NCBI GenBank assembly: GCA_004558525.1
Contig: SFCQ01000011.1
Coordinates: forward strand, 27,379 to 91,378
Source of the DNA: Clostridiales bacterium
GTDB lineage: Bacteria > Bacillota > Clostridia > Christensenellales > CAG-138
Reading direction: 5' to 3'
DNA: 64,000 nt
The notes beneath the pieces were generated by a model. The model was not told the origin of the DNA. It did no database searches and was given only the letters and a program-made list of their open reading frames with translations. Below, in pieces: positions 15,685-23,695 of the stretch. Every line of letters begins with the position of its first letter. The first letter of the stretch is position 1. The translations under genes were made by a program, and so were the position numbers.

Positions 15685-16791
15685 TTGGAACAATTTGTCG
15701 AGCTGTTTTCAAACGTTGCAAACTTCACATGGCAGCAGCTGCTTATGATAGTTATAGGCGGCGTGCTCATCTATCTCGCCATAAAGAAGGATATGGAGCC
15801 TACGCTGCTTTTGCCCATGGGCTTCGGCGCGATATTGGTCAACCTGCCGTTTGTCAATACGGAAGCTATAGAGACCCTTTTTAACGCCGGAATCGCTACC
15901 GAGCTTTTCCCGCTTTTGCTGTTTATAGGCATAGGCGCCATGATAGACTTTGGGCCGCTGCTTTCCAACCCGAAGATGTTCCTCTTCGGCGCGGCAGCGC
16001 AGTTTGGCATATTCTTCACCTTTATCATGGCAAGGCTTATTGGCTTTACCCTTCAAGACGCGGGGAGCATAGCCATAATAGGCGCTGCCGACGGCCCGAC
16101 TTCCATATATCTTGCCAACTACTTTAGATCAAATTATCAAGGCCCCATAATGGTTGCGGCATATTCATATATGGCGCTTGTGCCTATAATCCAGCCGCCT
16201 GTAATCAAGCTCATCACCACAAAGCGCGAGCGGCGCATACGCATGCCGTATAACCCGAGCGCCGTAAGCGGCACCACAAGGGTGCTTTTCCCCATATTCG
16301 TTACGATAGTCGCCGGCACCATAGCGCCAAAGAGCGCGGAGCTTATAGGCTTCCTCATGTTCGGCAATCTGATACGCGAGTGCGGCGTGCTCGGCAGCCT
16401 GTCAGACACGGCTCAAAAGACGCTTGCCAACCTTGTCACGCTGCTGCTTGGCATATCGGTCGCGTTCAAGATGAAGGCGGAGCTTTTCGTTACCGTGGAA
16501 ACGCTTGCTATAATCGGGCTGGGTCTTGTTGCCTTCGTATTTGATACTGCGGGCGGCGTATTGTTCGCCAAGTTCCTTAATCTGTTCCTTAAAAACAAGG
16601 TCAACCCGATGATAGGCGCCGCCGGAATTTCCGCGTTCCCTATGGCAAGCCGCGTTGTGCATAAGCTCGGCCAGCAGGAGGATAACCAGAACTTCCTGCT
16701 GATGCATGCCGCAGGGGCCAACGTATCCGGCCAGATAGCAAGCGTTATTGCGGGCGGCCTGATGATAACGCTTATAGAAGCAATGCTTTGA
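15685..16791 (+). CDS. oadB: Na+-transporting decarboxylase beta subunit (OadB-like)
   Basis: The frame is open from 15655, but AAGGGAGGA at 15669-15677 places the start at TTG 15685 (MEQFVELF). 368 residues with about nine or more membrane segments. The conserved region 'IIGAADGPTSIYLANYF' carries the aspartate needed for Na+ movement in OadB/GcdB/MmdB proteins. The beta subunit decarboxylates carboxybiotin and pumps Na+ out of the cell. A tiny gamma subunit follows; the biotin carrier and carboxyltransferase are not in the window, so the substrate (oxaloacetate, methylmalonyl- or glutaconyl-CoA) is open. Confidence 0.88.
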   Translation: MEQFVELFSNVANFTWQQLLMIVIGGVLIYLAIKKDMEPTLLLPMGFGAILVNLPFVNTEAIETLFNAGIATELFPLLLFIGIGAMIDFGPLLSNPKMFLFGAAAQFGIFFTFIMARLIGFTLQDAGSIAIIGAADGPTSIYLANYFRSNYQGPIMVAAYSYMALVPIIQPPVIKLITTKRERRIRMPYNPSAVSGTTRVLFPIFVTIVAGTIAPKSAELIGFLMFGNLIRECGVLGSLSDTAQKTLANLVTLLLGISVAFKMKAELFVTVETLAIIGLGLVAFVFDTAGGVLFAKFLNLFLKNKVNPMIGAAGISAFPMASRVVHKLGQQEDNQNFLLMHAAGANVSGQIASVIAGGLMITLIEAML

Positions 16792-16826
16792 ACCTGATAT
16801 AGTTTTTATAAAGGAGGAACCACACA

Positions 16827-16985
16827 ATGAAGCTTTTACTCAGCGCAATGTCATTCTCCTGGGCGCCGGATACGCTGCTGCCGTCCCTGCTGCTCATGCT
16901 GAAGGGAATGGTAGGCATATTCGCCGTGATACTGCTTATATGGGCGTTCGTGACGATATTAAATAAGGTCACCAACAGGAAATAA
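16827..16985 (+). CDS. Small decarboxylase gamma-like (OadG-type) membrane protein
   Basis: 52 residues (MKLLLSAMSFSWAPDTLLP…TNRK) starting at ATG 16827 behind AAAGGAGG, 35 nt after oadB. One membrane helix (MVGIFAVILLIWAFVTIL) followed by a basic end, the core layout of sodium-pump decarboxylase gamma subunits, which help assemble the beta/alpha complex. Most gamma subunits are longer, with a Pro/Ala-rich tail that ends in Zn-binding residues; this tail is missing. Confidence 0.65.
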   Translation: MKLLLSAMSFSWAPDTLLPSLLLMLKGMVGIFAVILLIWAFVTILNKVTNRK

Positions 16986-17004
16986 GCTTGCATGTAAAAT
17001 AAAA

Positions 17005-17045
17005 GCCGCCTGAGGGAGCGTATCCTTCGGGCGGCATTTGTTTTA
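17005..17045 (+). terminator. Terminator after the oad genes
   Basis: GCCGCCTGAGG pairs with CCTTCGGGCGGC around an AGCGTAT loop, followed by ATTTGTTTTA. It lies between the convergent oadG-like and flavoprotein genes. Confidence 0.75.
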
Positions 17046-17053
17046 TAGCCATG

Positions 17054-17695
17054 TTATAATAAAAGCTGTCTTATAAAGTTGGTGGATATTCTCGGCTCAT
17101 TTTCCGGCATAGGTACTCCGGCTTTTTTGCCGGCTTCCATGCACTTGAGAAGCCACGCCATGTTGCGGCCGAGGGTGCGCATTATCTGCATGCCCTCAAG
17201 ATCCTGCTTCACCTCATCCGGAGTGTTGCCATGCACCATGCACCAGTATTGCGACGATACTATAGGCATCTGCCTCACCGAAAAATACTTGTTCAGCTCG
17301 TCAAGCGTGGCCGTGGAGCCGGCCCTTCTTGCGCTGGCTATCGCCGCCGCGGGCTTATATGCGCACTTTACCTTGCCGCCGTATAAAAGCCTGTCAAGAA
17401 AAGCTATCAGCGAGCCGTTTGCCGAGGCAAAGTATACGGGGCTTCCGACTATAAGCCCGTCAGCCTCGTTCAGCTTGTTTCTTGCAATAGTAACTATCTC
17501 GTTATCATCATCAAATATGCATTCTCCGCCGCCCTTACATGCGCCGCAGCCGGTGCAGCCCTGTATGGCTCGCGCGCCAATGTGGAGCAGCTCTGTACCT
17601 ATGCCGCATTCGTTTAGTGTTTTTTCCACCTCTTTAAGCGCGGTATAGGTGCAGCCCTTCTCGTTCGGGCTTCCGTTAATAAGCAGGACATTCAC
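17054..17695 (-). CDS. NADPH-dependent FMN reductase / iron-sulfur flavoprotein-type protein
   Basis: The frame opens at 17713, but AAGGAGG lies inside its first codons, so the start is GTG at 17695 (VNVLLINGSPNEKGCTYTAL). 213 residues. The flavodoxin-like fold is clear: 'LINGSPNEKGCTYTALKEVE' phosphate loop, 'GLIVGSPVYFASANGSLIAFLDRL' flavin loop. 'CTGCGACKGGGECIFDDD' (C-x2-C-x2-C-x6-C) is the compact ligand set of iron-sulfur flavoproteins. Probably a redox protein of an anaerobe, electron partner unknown. Confidence 0.8.
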   Translation of the reverse strand: MNVLLINGSPNEKGCTYTALKEVEKTLNECGIGTELLHIGARAIQGCTGCGACKGGGECIFDDDNEIVTIARNKLNEADGLIVGSPVYFASANGSLIAFLDRLLYGGKVKCAYKPAAAIASARRAGSTATLDELNKYFSVRQMPIVSSQYWCMVHGNTPDEVKQDLEGMQIMRTLGRNMAWLLKCMEAGKKAGVPMPENEPRISTNFIRQLLL

Positions 17696-17724
17696 ATCGC
17701 ATTCCTCCTTCATCTATATAATAA

Positions 17725-18549
17725 TTACTTTTTCTTCTGTATCTCGTAGCAGTCCGGCTCAGGCGTGGCTTTGGGCATCAGCCTTGCCCTAAGCTCCTCG
17801 TCAGGCTCAGATTCGTCCGTTATTATCACGGTGCTTCCCGGGCAAAGGTATAGGTATATCCACTGCGCATCGTCCGGCATGAGCCTTATGCACCCATGCG
17901 AGGCAGGCTCGCCCAGCTTCCAGAATTCCTCCTCCATAAGGAACCTGTCGTCCCTTTCGGAATACGGCACGGAGTGGAAGTATATCCTGCCCCTTATCTG
18001 GCTCCAATACTGGGCATAGCAATTAAAGTTAACAAAAAACGCAAAACGCTTGTAATCCTGCTGCATAGTGAACGTGCCGCGGGGGCTCCTGCTGCTCTCC
18101 TCTATGCCGCTTGAGCATATCATCTCGCGCACAAGTTTTGTATACTCGCCAAACTCATCTTTTGTGTATATGAACACCGCCTGATTAGTTAAATCCACAA
18201 CAGCCCTGAAAAGCTCCGGATCGCCGTTAAGCTTCTCCTCCTCCGGATATCTGCCGCCCTCATGCGTCCTCAGGCTCTTGGGCGTAAGCGGATAATCCGC
18301 GCTTTGGTACGCCGTAGGCTCAGGAGTAGGCTCGGGCGTTGGTTCCGGCGTAGGCTCCGGAGTCGGCTCCGCGCTCGGCTCCGCGGTAGGCTCTATGGTC
18401 GCATCAACAGTTGGCTGCGGCGTTTTGATATGCTGTATCTCTACCTTCTCAACAGGAGGGTAGCCTTCGCCTGTGCCGCAGGCGCTCAGCATAAGCGCCA
18501 ACGGTATACACAGCAGCATTGTATACTTGTTTATTTTATTATTTTTCAT
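17725..18549 (-). CDS. L,D-transpeptidase lipoprotein
   Basis: 274 residues. N-terminal lipoprotein signal (LLCIPLALMLSAC, lipidated Cys near 24). Residues 45-80 are a Pro/Glu/Thr wall-spanning linker with repeated PTPE units. The YkuD domain covers about 110-260: 'YFHSVPY' His and 'SHGCIRL' active-site Cys. Such enzymes make 3-3 peptidoglycan cross-links or attach proteins. Divergent from pckA and sharing its -35 hexamer. Confidence 0.88.
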   Translation of the reverse strand: MKNNKINKYTMLLCIPLALMLSACGTGEGYPPVEKVEIQHIKTPQPTVDATIEPTAEPSAEPTPEPTPEPTPEPTPEPTAYQSADYPLTPKSLRTHEGGRYPEEEKLNGDPELFRAVVDLTNQAVFIYTKDEFGEYTKLVREMICSSGIEESSRSPRGTFTMQQDYKRFAFFVNFNCYAQYWSQIRGRIYFHSVPYSERDDRFLMEEEFWKLGEPASHGCIRLMPDDAQWIYLYLCPGSTVIITDESEPDEELRARLMPKATPEPDCYEIQKKK

Positions 18550-18555
18550 ACTATT

Positions 18556-18608
18556 ATTGTACCACAGCCCTCAGCCCGCTTGCAATAACCCCGCAGGCAA
18601 GGTATAAT
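18556..18608. promoter_or_regulatory. Divergent promoters sharing one palindromic -35 box
   Basis: TTGCAA at 18580-18585 is its own reverse complement. On + it lies 17 bp before TATAAT (18603-18608) for pckA. On - it lies 18 bp before TACAAT (18556-18561) for the L,D-transpeptidase gene. RNA polymerase could occupy only one direction at a time. Confidence 0.65.
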
Positions 18609-18662
18609 CAATCAAGGTTCAAGTTATGACTAACCGTATGCATTGAAAGGAGCTTTTTGAAA

Positions 18663-20234
18663 ATGAGTGATTACATCGAGGCGCTTGGCATAATAGCGCC
18701 CAAGGCCGTGTACAGGAACCTTACTCCGGCGCAGCTTGTCGAGCATGCCCTCCGCCGCGGCGAAGGTACGCTTAGCGAGACCGGCGCGCTTGTCGTTACC
18801 ACCGGCAAGTATACCGGCCGTTCGCCTGACGATCGTTTTGTTGTCGACGCTCCCGATATCCATGACGATATCGACTGGGGCAAGATCAATGTACCCATAA
18901 GCGAAGAGAAATATGAAGCCATATATAACCGCATGACCGCGTATCTGCAGGGCCGCGAGCTTTTCGTATTCGAAGGCTTTGCCGGCGCAGACGAAAGCTA
19001 TCATCTGCCCGTGCGCGTTGTAAACGAGCTTGCCAGCCAGAACCTGTTCATTCATCAGCTGCTCGTACGTCCTACCGAGGAGCAGCTTAAGGACTTCGTG
19101 CCCGGCTTCACCATAATAGCCGCCCCCGGCTTCAAATGCTCGCCCGAGGTAGACGGCGTACACAGCGAGGCCGCTATAATTGTAAACTTCAAAAAGCACA
19201 CCGTAATAATCGCCGGCAGCCAGTACGCCGGTGAGATAAAAAAGAGCGTATTCTCCGTGATGAACTACCTGCTGCCCAAGAAGGGCGTGTTCACCATGCA
19301 TTGCTCGGCCAACGTTGGCGACGATGGCGACAGCGCGCTGTTCTTCGGCCTTTCCGGAACCGGCAAGACCACCCTTTCCGCCGATCCTGACAGGAGCCTT
19401 ATAGGCGACGATGAGCACGGCTGGAGCGAGAATGGCATATTCAACATAGAGGGCGGCTGCTACGCGAAGTGCATCAACCTTTCCAAGGAGAATGAGCCCC
19501 AGATATGGAACGCCATCAAGTTCGGCTCCCTTGTTGAGAACGTTATAATGGACCCCGATACCAGGAAGCTTGACTATGCCGATGGTTCCCTTACCGAGAA
19601 TACCCGCGTCGGCTATCCCGTGGATTATATCCCCAACTGCCTGATTCCAGGCGTCGCCGGCCATCCCAAGACCGTTATATTCCTTACGGCTGATGCTTTC
19701 GGCGTGCTGCCTCCTATCTCCAAGCTCAATGCCGACCAGGCTATGTACCACTTCGTATCCGGCTACACCTCCAAGCTTGCCGGTACCGAGCGCGGCATAG
19801 TTGAGCCGCAGACCACCTTCTCCACCTGCTTTGGCGCGCCCTTCCTCCCGCTGCACCCCTCTGTATATGCCAATATGCTCGGTGAGCGCATAGAGAAGCA
19901 CCACACCAACGTTTACCTTGTAAACACCGGCTGGGCAGGCGGCAAGTACGGCGTAGGCTCCCGCATGAAGCTCAAGTACACCCGCGCTATGGTGAGCGCA
20001 GCCCTCAATGGCGACCTTGAAAAGGGCGAGTTCGTGCTCGACCCCATATTCAACGTTATGGTTCCCACAAGCTGCCCCAACGTGCCGGACGAATTCCTCA
20101 GCCAGCGCAAGCTTTGGAACAACGATGCCGAGTATGAAGCCACGGCCAGGGATCTTGCGGCCCGCTTTGTGAAGAATTTCGAGAAGTATTCCGACATGCC
20201 CAGGAATATAATCGATGCCGGCCCCAAGGCCTAA
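18663..20234 (+). CDS. pckA: Phosphoenolpyruvate carboxykinase (ATP)
   Basis: ATG 18663 with AAAGGAG at 18646-18652 is preferred over a TTG 6 bases upstream. 523 residues, normal for the ATP-dependent family. P-loop 'FFGLSGTGKTTLSADP' near 240, 'GDDEHGWSENGIFNIEGGCYAK' metal and substrate site, 'RSPDDRFVV' oxaloacetate site near 58. It interconverts oxaloacetate + ATP and PEP + CO2 + ADP. In fermenting anaerobes it often works toward oxaloacetate; the nearby Na+-decarboxylase genes suggest C4-acid metabolism. Confidence 0.96.
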   Translation: MSDYIEALGIIAPKAVYRNLTPAQLVEHALRRGEGTLSETGALVVTTGKYTGRSPDDRFVVDAPDIHDDIDWGKINVPISEEKYEAIYNRMTAYLQGRELFVFEGFAGADESYHLPVRVVNELASQNLFIHQLLVRPTEEQLKDFVPGFTIIAAPGFKCSPEVDGVHSEAAIIVNFKKHTVIIAGSQYAGEIKKSVFSVMNYLLPKKGVFTMHCSANVGDDGDSALFFGLSGTGKTTLSADPDRSLIGDDEHGWSENGIFNIEGGCYAKCINLSKENEPQIWNAIKFGSLVENVIMDPDTRKLDYADGSLTENTRVGYPVDYIPNCLIPGVAGHPKTVIFLTADAFGVLPPISKLNADQAMYHFVSGYTSKLAGTERGIVEPQTTFSTCFGAPFLPLHPSVYANMLGERIEKHHTNVYLVNTGWAGGKYGVGSRMKLKYTRAMVSAALNGDLEKGEFVLDPIFNVMVPTSCPNVPDEFLSQRKLWNNDAEYEATARDLAARFVKNFEKYSDMPRNIIDAGPKA

Positions 20235-20250
20235 TCCAACAAAGCATATC

Positions 20251-20274
20251 AAGGGAGCGCAAAAGCGCTCCCTT
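20251..20274 (+). terminator. Hairpin after pckA
   Basis: AAGGGAGCGC and GCGCTCCCTT form a perfect stem around an AAAA loop. No T-run follows directly; element E1 begins 1-2 nt later and supplies a second hairpin with TTTTTT. Confidence 0.65.
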
Positions 20275-20275
20275 A

Positions 20276-20323
20276 AGAGTGTCGAAAAAGTGGCTGAGCG
20301 CCACTTTTTCGAGTTTTTTACGG
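20276..20323 (+). repeat. Interspersed hairpin element, copy E1 (left end only)
   Basis: AGAGTGTCG then a 12-bp stem (CGAAAAAGTGGC / GCCACTTTTTCG, loop TGAGC) and GAGTTTTTTACGG: the left terminal hairpin of the family. The rest of the element is missing. It abuts the pckA terminator stem and lies between convergent genes. The T6 after the stem makes it a functional-looking terminator on +. Confidence 0.85.
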
Positions 20324-20383
20324 CATATGCTATACCGGGCGCCGGTTTGTTCGGTATGCCCCAAACCTGGCTGCCCCGCTTTC

Positions 20384-21970
20384 TTAATACCCCTTATGCA
20401 TATCTATTATTGAGCCGTCTACGGCGTTGACTATAAGCTTTGGCCAGCCGCCGTCAAAGGCTTCGCTTTCGCTGCCGTAATACTCCACGCCGTACAGCGT
20501 CCAAACCGGCACGAGCAGGCCGCGGGTGAACGTATCGCGCGCGTTTATGCGCATAAGGGAGAGCCTGAGCCGCGTCGCATCTATGCTCAACTGCTCATCG
20601 GCGGCAATATCGGCATTTGTTACCTGTATCATCTTTTCTATAACGCCCTGTATCTCGCCAAAGGGCAGCACGGCCGCGTCGCCGGATATCAGCTCGACGA
20701 CCTTCAACGGCTGAGTCCACTCTATTGCGGCGATACCCTTATCGTCTACAATGAATCTAAGCTTTTCGTTGTACCATTCAGGCGCCGCGGTAATGTCGCC
20801 GTCTGTGGAGACGTTCACGGTGGAATCAAGGTCGCTTACGACGCTCACGCCGTTCAGCACGCGCAAGAAGGTTATTTCATAGCCCTGTCTCTCCTTGGCG
20901 CGGTTAAAATAGGCCTCTACGCTTCCGTATTCCGATATTATTCCCGCAAGCTCCTCCGCGTCGCGTTCTTCAGTGATCCGGCGGACGAGCCGCTCAAGCT
21001 CCTCATCATCATAGTAGCTGCTCATAAACGTTGCCTTCTCCGCAGCCATATCCTCAACGCCAATCGATTTTAGGAAATCCTCGGCGCATCTTTGTGCCTC
21101 CTCCGCGGTTATGCTTATGGATTTGATGCTTTCGTCGCGCTCATGCCCTTCATAATTCGCGAATAACGGGTGTTCGTCATAATCGCGCATGTAGCTAAAG
21201 CTTGATTCGCTCCGCTGCGAAAACACCTGGGTGTTGCCGTATTCATCCTTATAGCTGTAGCCGCCCGAATTCTTATATTCCGTGTTGTTTGCTATGCTGA
21301 AATACCGGCCGCCGCGCTTCTTAGGATGTTCTATCGCAATAAGGCTCGTCCGCTTGCCGTCGAGCACGTCCGTCTCCTCAAATTGAATGTCCTCGCTTTG
21401 CAGCGTGCCGTTGCTGAGCTTGTATTCTATGCTTTGCGGCGCTTCCTTATAGGCTTTTTCTTCATTTTTTATAACGTCGTTCCAGAATTTCTTCTCCCGC
21501 TCGGTCTTTGCCTTGGCAAGCCTTTCTTTATCTTCTATTATTTGAGCCTCTATTTCCGCCTTTGTCTGACGGAAATCGTAAACGTACATCTTGGTATCGC
21601 CGCACAGCGCATTGAACAGCTTGCTCACAAGCTCCTGCTCAAAGTTCGCGGCCTCGACCCACGCCATAGGCAGCGTGTCGGCATCGGGTATCATCGGCTC
21701 TATATCAGCCGTAAAGCGGAACCTGCCGGACGCGTCCGCAATGTCCTCCGTATAGCGCTCCGGTATGCCCAGCTTATCGTAAAGCGCGCTGCGCTTATGC
21801 TCATCAGGGGGCGGCGATATTTCCGGTATGGTCTGGATGCTTGGCGATGAAACAGCCTTTTCTATCATCTGCTCCATATCCTTTTGCACCACTACCTGCT
21901 TCTGCGGCGTAGGCTGGCAGGCGCCAAGCAGCATAATTGTACATATAATCATCACAAACAGCTTTTTCAT
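20384..21970 (-). CDS. Large lipoprotein of unknown function (DUF6034-like)
   Basis: 528 residues with a clean lipoprotein signal (MKKLFVMIICTIMLLGAC). Residues 25-60 are a Pro/Ser linker. The rest has no enzymatic motif I recognise. It includes a Lys/Glu-rich helix near 150 (RLAKAKTEREKKFWNDVIKNEEKAYKEA), a 'SISITAEEAQRCAEDFLKSIGVEDM' PepSY-like start near 290, and 'LLVPVWTLYGVEYYG…PKLIVNAVDGSIID' at the end. The overall plan resembles a family of Clostridia lipoproteins (possibly DUF6034). Surface-exposed; role unknown. Confidence 0.7.
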   Translation of the reverse strand: MKKLFVMIICTIMLLGACQPTPQKQVVVQKDMEQMIEKAVSSPSIQTIPEISPPPDEHKRSALYDKLGIPERYTEDIADASGRFRFTADIEPMIPDADTLPMAWVEAANFEQELVSKLFNALCGDTKMYVYDFRQTKAEIEAQIIEDKERLAKAKTEREKKFWNDVIKNEEKAYKEAPQSIEYKLSNGTLQSEDIQFEETDVLDGKRTSLIAIEHPKKRGGRYFSIANNTEYKNSGGYSYKDEYGNTQVFSQRSESSFSYMRDYDEHPLFANYEGHERDESIKSISITAEEAQRCAEDFLKSIGVEDMAAEKATFMSSYYDDEELERLVRRITEERDAEELAGIISEYGSVEAYFNRAKERQGYEITFLRVLNGVSVVSDLDSTVNVSTDGDITAAPEWYNEKLRFIVDDKGIAAIEWTQPLKVVELISGDAAVLPFGEIQGVIEKMIQVTNADIAADEQLSIDATRLRLSLMRINARDTFTRGLLVPVWTLYGVEYYGSESEAFDGGWPKLIVNAVDGSIIDMHKGY

Positions 21971-22193
21971 ACTTGATTACCTCCCTTTGCCAGTATTATA
22001 ACAGCAGGGGGAATTGGCATGTTTTAACAAACAATCAATAAGTTGTAAGCGAAATGTAAACGCCGTGCGCCGGAGAAATAATATATTCCGTTTTGCGACA
22101 ATTATGCTGACAAGTTGGCCCATGCTGTTATACAATTATTATGACATATTCTACATCTTAAATATGATCAAACGTATAGACAGGAGGTACAGC

Positions 22194-23468
22194 ATGGATA
22201 ATAAGCTTTACAAAGCATATGTGAGCATACTTGAAGAGGAACTGCTGCCCGCGATGGGCTGCACGGAGCCTATAGCCGTTGCCTATGCCTCCGCACTTGC
22301 AAGAAAGACCCTTGGCGCGCTCCCTGACAGGGTAAAGGTATGCGTAAGCGCAAACATAATCAAAAACGTAAAGAGCGTTATCGTGCCGCATACCGGCGGC
22401 CAAAGGGGTATAGAAGCCGCTGTAGCCGCCGGAATAGTAGCAGGCGACGCCGATGCGGAGCTTGAGGTGCTTTCAAACGTAACGGAGCAGGACATAGCGG
22501 CCATGCAGGATTATCTTAACAAGGCGGAAATACGCGTTGAGCAGTCAACAAGCGGCTTTATATTTGATATACAAATACTTGCATCAAAGGCCGCACATTC
22601 CGCCTTTGTCCAAATCGCCGGAAGCCACACGAACATAATAAGGATAGAAAAGGATTCAAAGGCGCTCTTCTTCAGGGAATACAGCGAGGACAAGCGCGTT
22701 GAGCAGACGGACAGGACCCTTCTTAACGTGAACAGCATAGTCGATTTTGCCGATGAAGTGGACATTGCCGACATAAAGCAGGTGCTAAGCAGGCAGATAG
22801 CCTTCAACTGCGCAATATCCGAGGAAGGGCTCAACGGCACATGGGGCGCGAGCATAGGCCGGGTGCTTATACGCTCCTACGGCAACTCAATACACAACAG
22901 GGCCAAGGCTGCCGCGGCTGCCGGCTCCGATGCGCGCATGGGCGGGTGCGAGCTGCCCGTTGTCATAAACTCCGGCAGCGGCAATCAGGGCATGACGGCG
23001 TCCCTTCCCGTGATAGTATATGCGCGTGAGCTTAACGTGCCGGACGATGTGCTGTACCGCTCGCTTGCCGTATCAAATCTTGTCACGATACATCTTAAAA
23101 CAGGCATAGGCAGGCTTTCGGCATACTGCGGCGCTACGAGCGCAGGCTGCGGGGCAGGAGCCGGAATATGCTACATGCACGGCGGAAAGGCCAACGAGAT
23201 AGCGCACACCATAGTGAACGCCGTTGCGATAAACAGCGGCATGATATGCGACGGCGCAAAGCCAAGCTGCGCGGCAAAGATTGCAAGCGCGGTGGAGGCG
23301 GGCCTTCTCGGCTGGCAGATGCAGCGCCAGGGCGTTGAATTTTGCGGCGGCGACGGAATAGTTACCAAGGGAGTTGAAAACACCATACGCAACGTAGGCG
23401 ACCTTGCCCGCCTTGGCATGGCAGAAACGGACAAGGAGATAATCCGCATAATGATAGGCGGCTGCTAA
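22194..23468 (+). CDS. L-cysteine desulfidase / SDH-alpha family (CyuA/YhaM-like)
   Basis: ATG 22194 with CAGGAGG just upstream. 424 residues. Opens 'LEEELLPAMGCTEPIAVAYASALA', the hallmark of the UPF0597 / serine dehydratase alpha family; Cys of GCTEP and further Cys-rich segments (AYCGATSAGCGAGAGICYMHGG; CDGAKPSCAAKIASAVEAG) fit [4Fe-4S] ligands. Characterised relatives degrade L-cysteine to pyruvate, ammonia and sulfide. Oxygen-sensitive, in keeping with an anaerobe. Confidence 0.85.
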   Translation: MDNKLYKAYVSILEEELLPAMGCTEPIAVAYASALARKTLGALPDRVKVCVSANIIKNVKSVIVPHTGGQRGIEAAVAAGIVAGDADAELEVLSNVTEQDIAAMQDYLNKAEIRVEQSTSGFIFDIQILASKAAHSAFVQIAGSHTNIIRIEKDSKALFFREYSEDKRVEQTDRTLLNVNSIVDFADEVDIADIKQVLSRQIAFNCAISEEGLNGTWGASIGRVLIRSYGNSIHNRAKAAAAAGSDARMGGCELPVVINSGSGNQGMTASLPVIVYARELNVPDDVLYRSLAVSNLVTIHLKTGIGRLSAYCGATSAGCGAGAGICYMHGGKANEIAHTIVNAVAINSGMICDGAKPSCAAKIASAVEAGLLGWQMQRQGVEFCGGDGIVTKGVENTIRNVGDLARLGMAETDKEIIRIMIGGC

Positions 23469-23487
23469 GCTATTCTACGCTTAAAGT

Positions 23488-23515
23488 GGGGGGGACGGCG
23501 TGTGCCGCCCCCCCC
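23488..23515 (+). terminator. Hairpin after the cysteine desulfidase gene
   Basis: GGGGGGGACGGC and GCCGCCCCCCCC form a 12-bp stem around GTGT (one G-U-type mismatch). Element E2 starts at the next base, and a near-identical hairpin lies on E2's far side. Confidence 0.75.
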
Positions 23516-23641
23516 AGAGTGTCAAAAAAGTGGCTGAACGCCACTTTTTTGAGTTTTACGGGTTTTGCCTCTCGCTCACGCTCCCGGGCGGCAAAACCCG
23601 CAAAGTACGAAAATTATCAACCCCGGGTTTTTCGACAGACT
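23516..23641 (+). repeat. Interspersed hairpin element, copy E2 (internal deletion)
   Basis: Starts AGAGTGTCAAAAAAGTGGC and ends GGGTTTTTCGACAGACT (imperfect terminal inverted repeat). Hairpins 1 and 2 are present (GGGTTTTGCC / GGCAAAACCC). The segment between TACGAAAA and TTATCAACCCC is deleted relative to E3 and E8. 126 bp. Flanked on both sides by the same ~28-bp G7/C7 terminator hairpin. Confidence 0.88.
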
Positions 23642-23676
23642 GGGGGGGACGGCGTGTGCCGTCCCCCCCGCTTTTA
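23641..23676 (-). terminator. Terminator hairpin flanking E2, duplicate copy
   Basis: GGGGGGGACGGC GTGT GCCGTCCCCCCC, a perfect 12-bp stem at 23642-23669, then GCTTTTAAGC. It copies the hairpin at 23488-23515 and serves the 3' ends of the convergent cyuA-like and hndD-like genes. Confidence 0.75.
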
Positions 23677-23695
23677 AGCTTATTCAAAGATTATA

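Noticed and set aside
18630..20252. A 540-codon open frame antisense to pckA
   Set aside because: It mirrors pckA codon for codon (GC-rich third bases), has no ribosome site and a composition of Gly/Val/Tyr/His typical of shadow frames.
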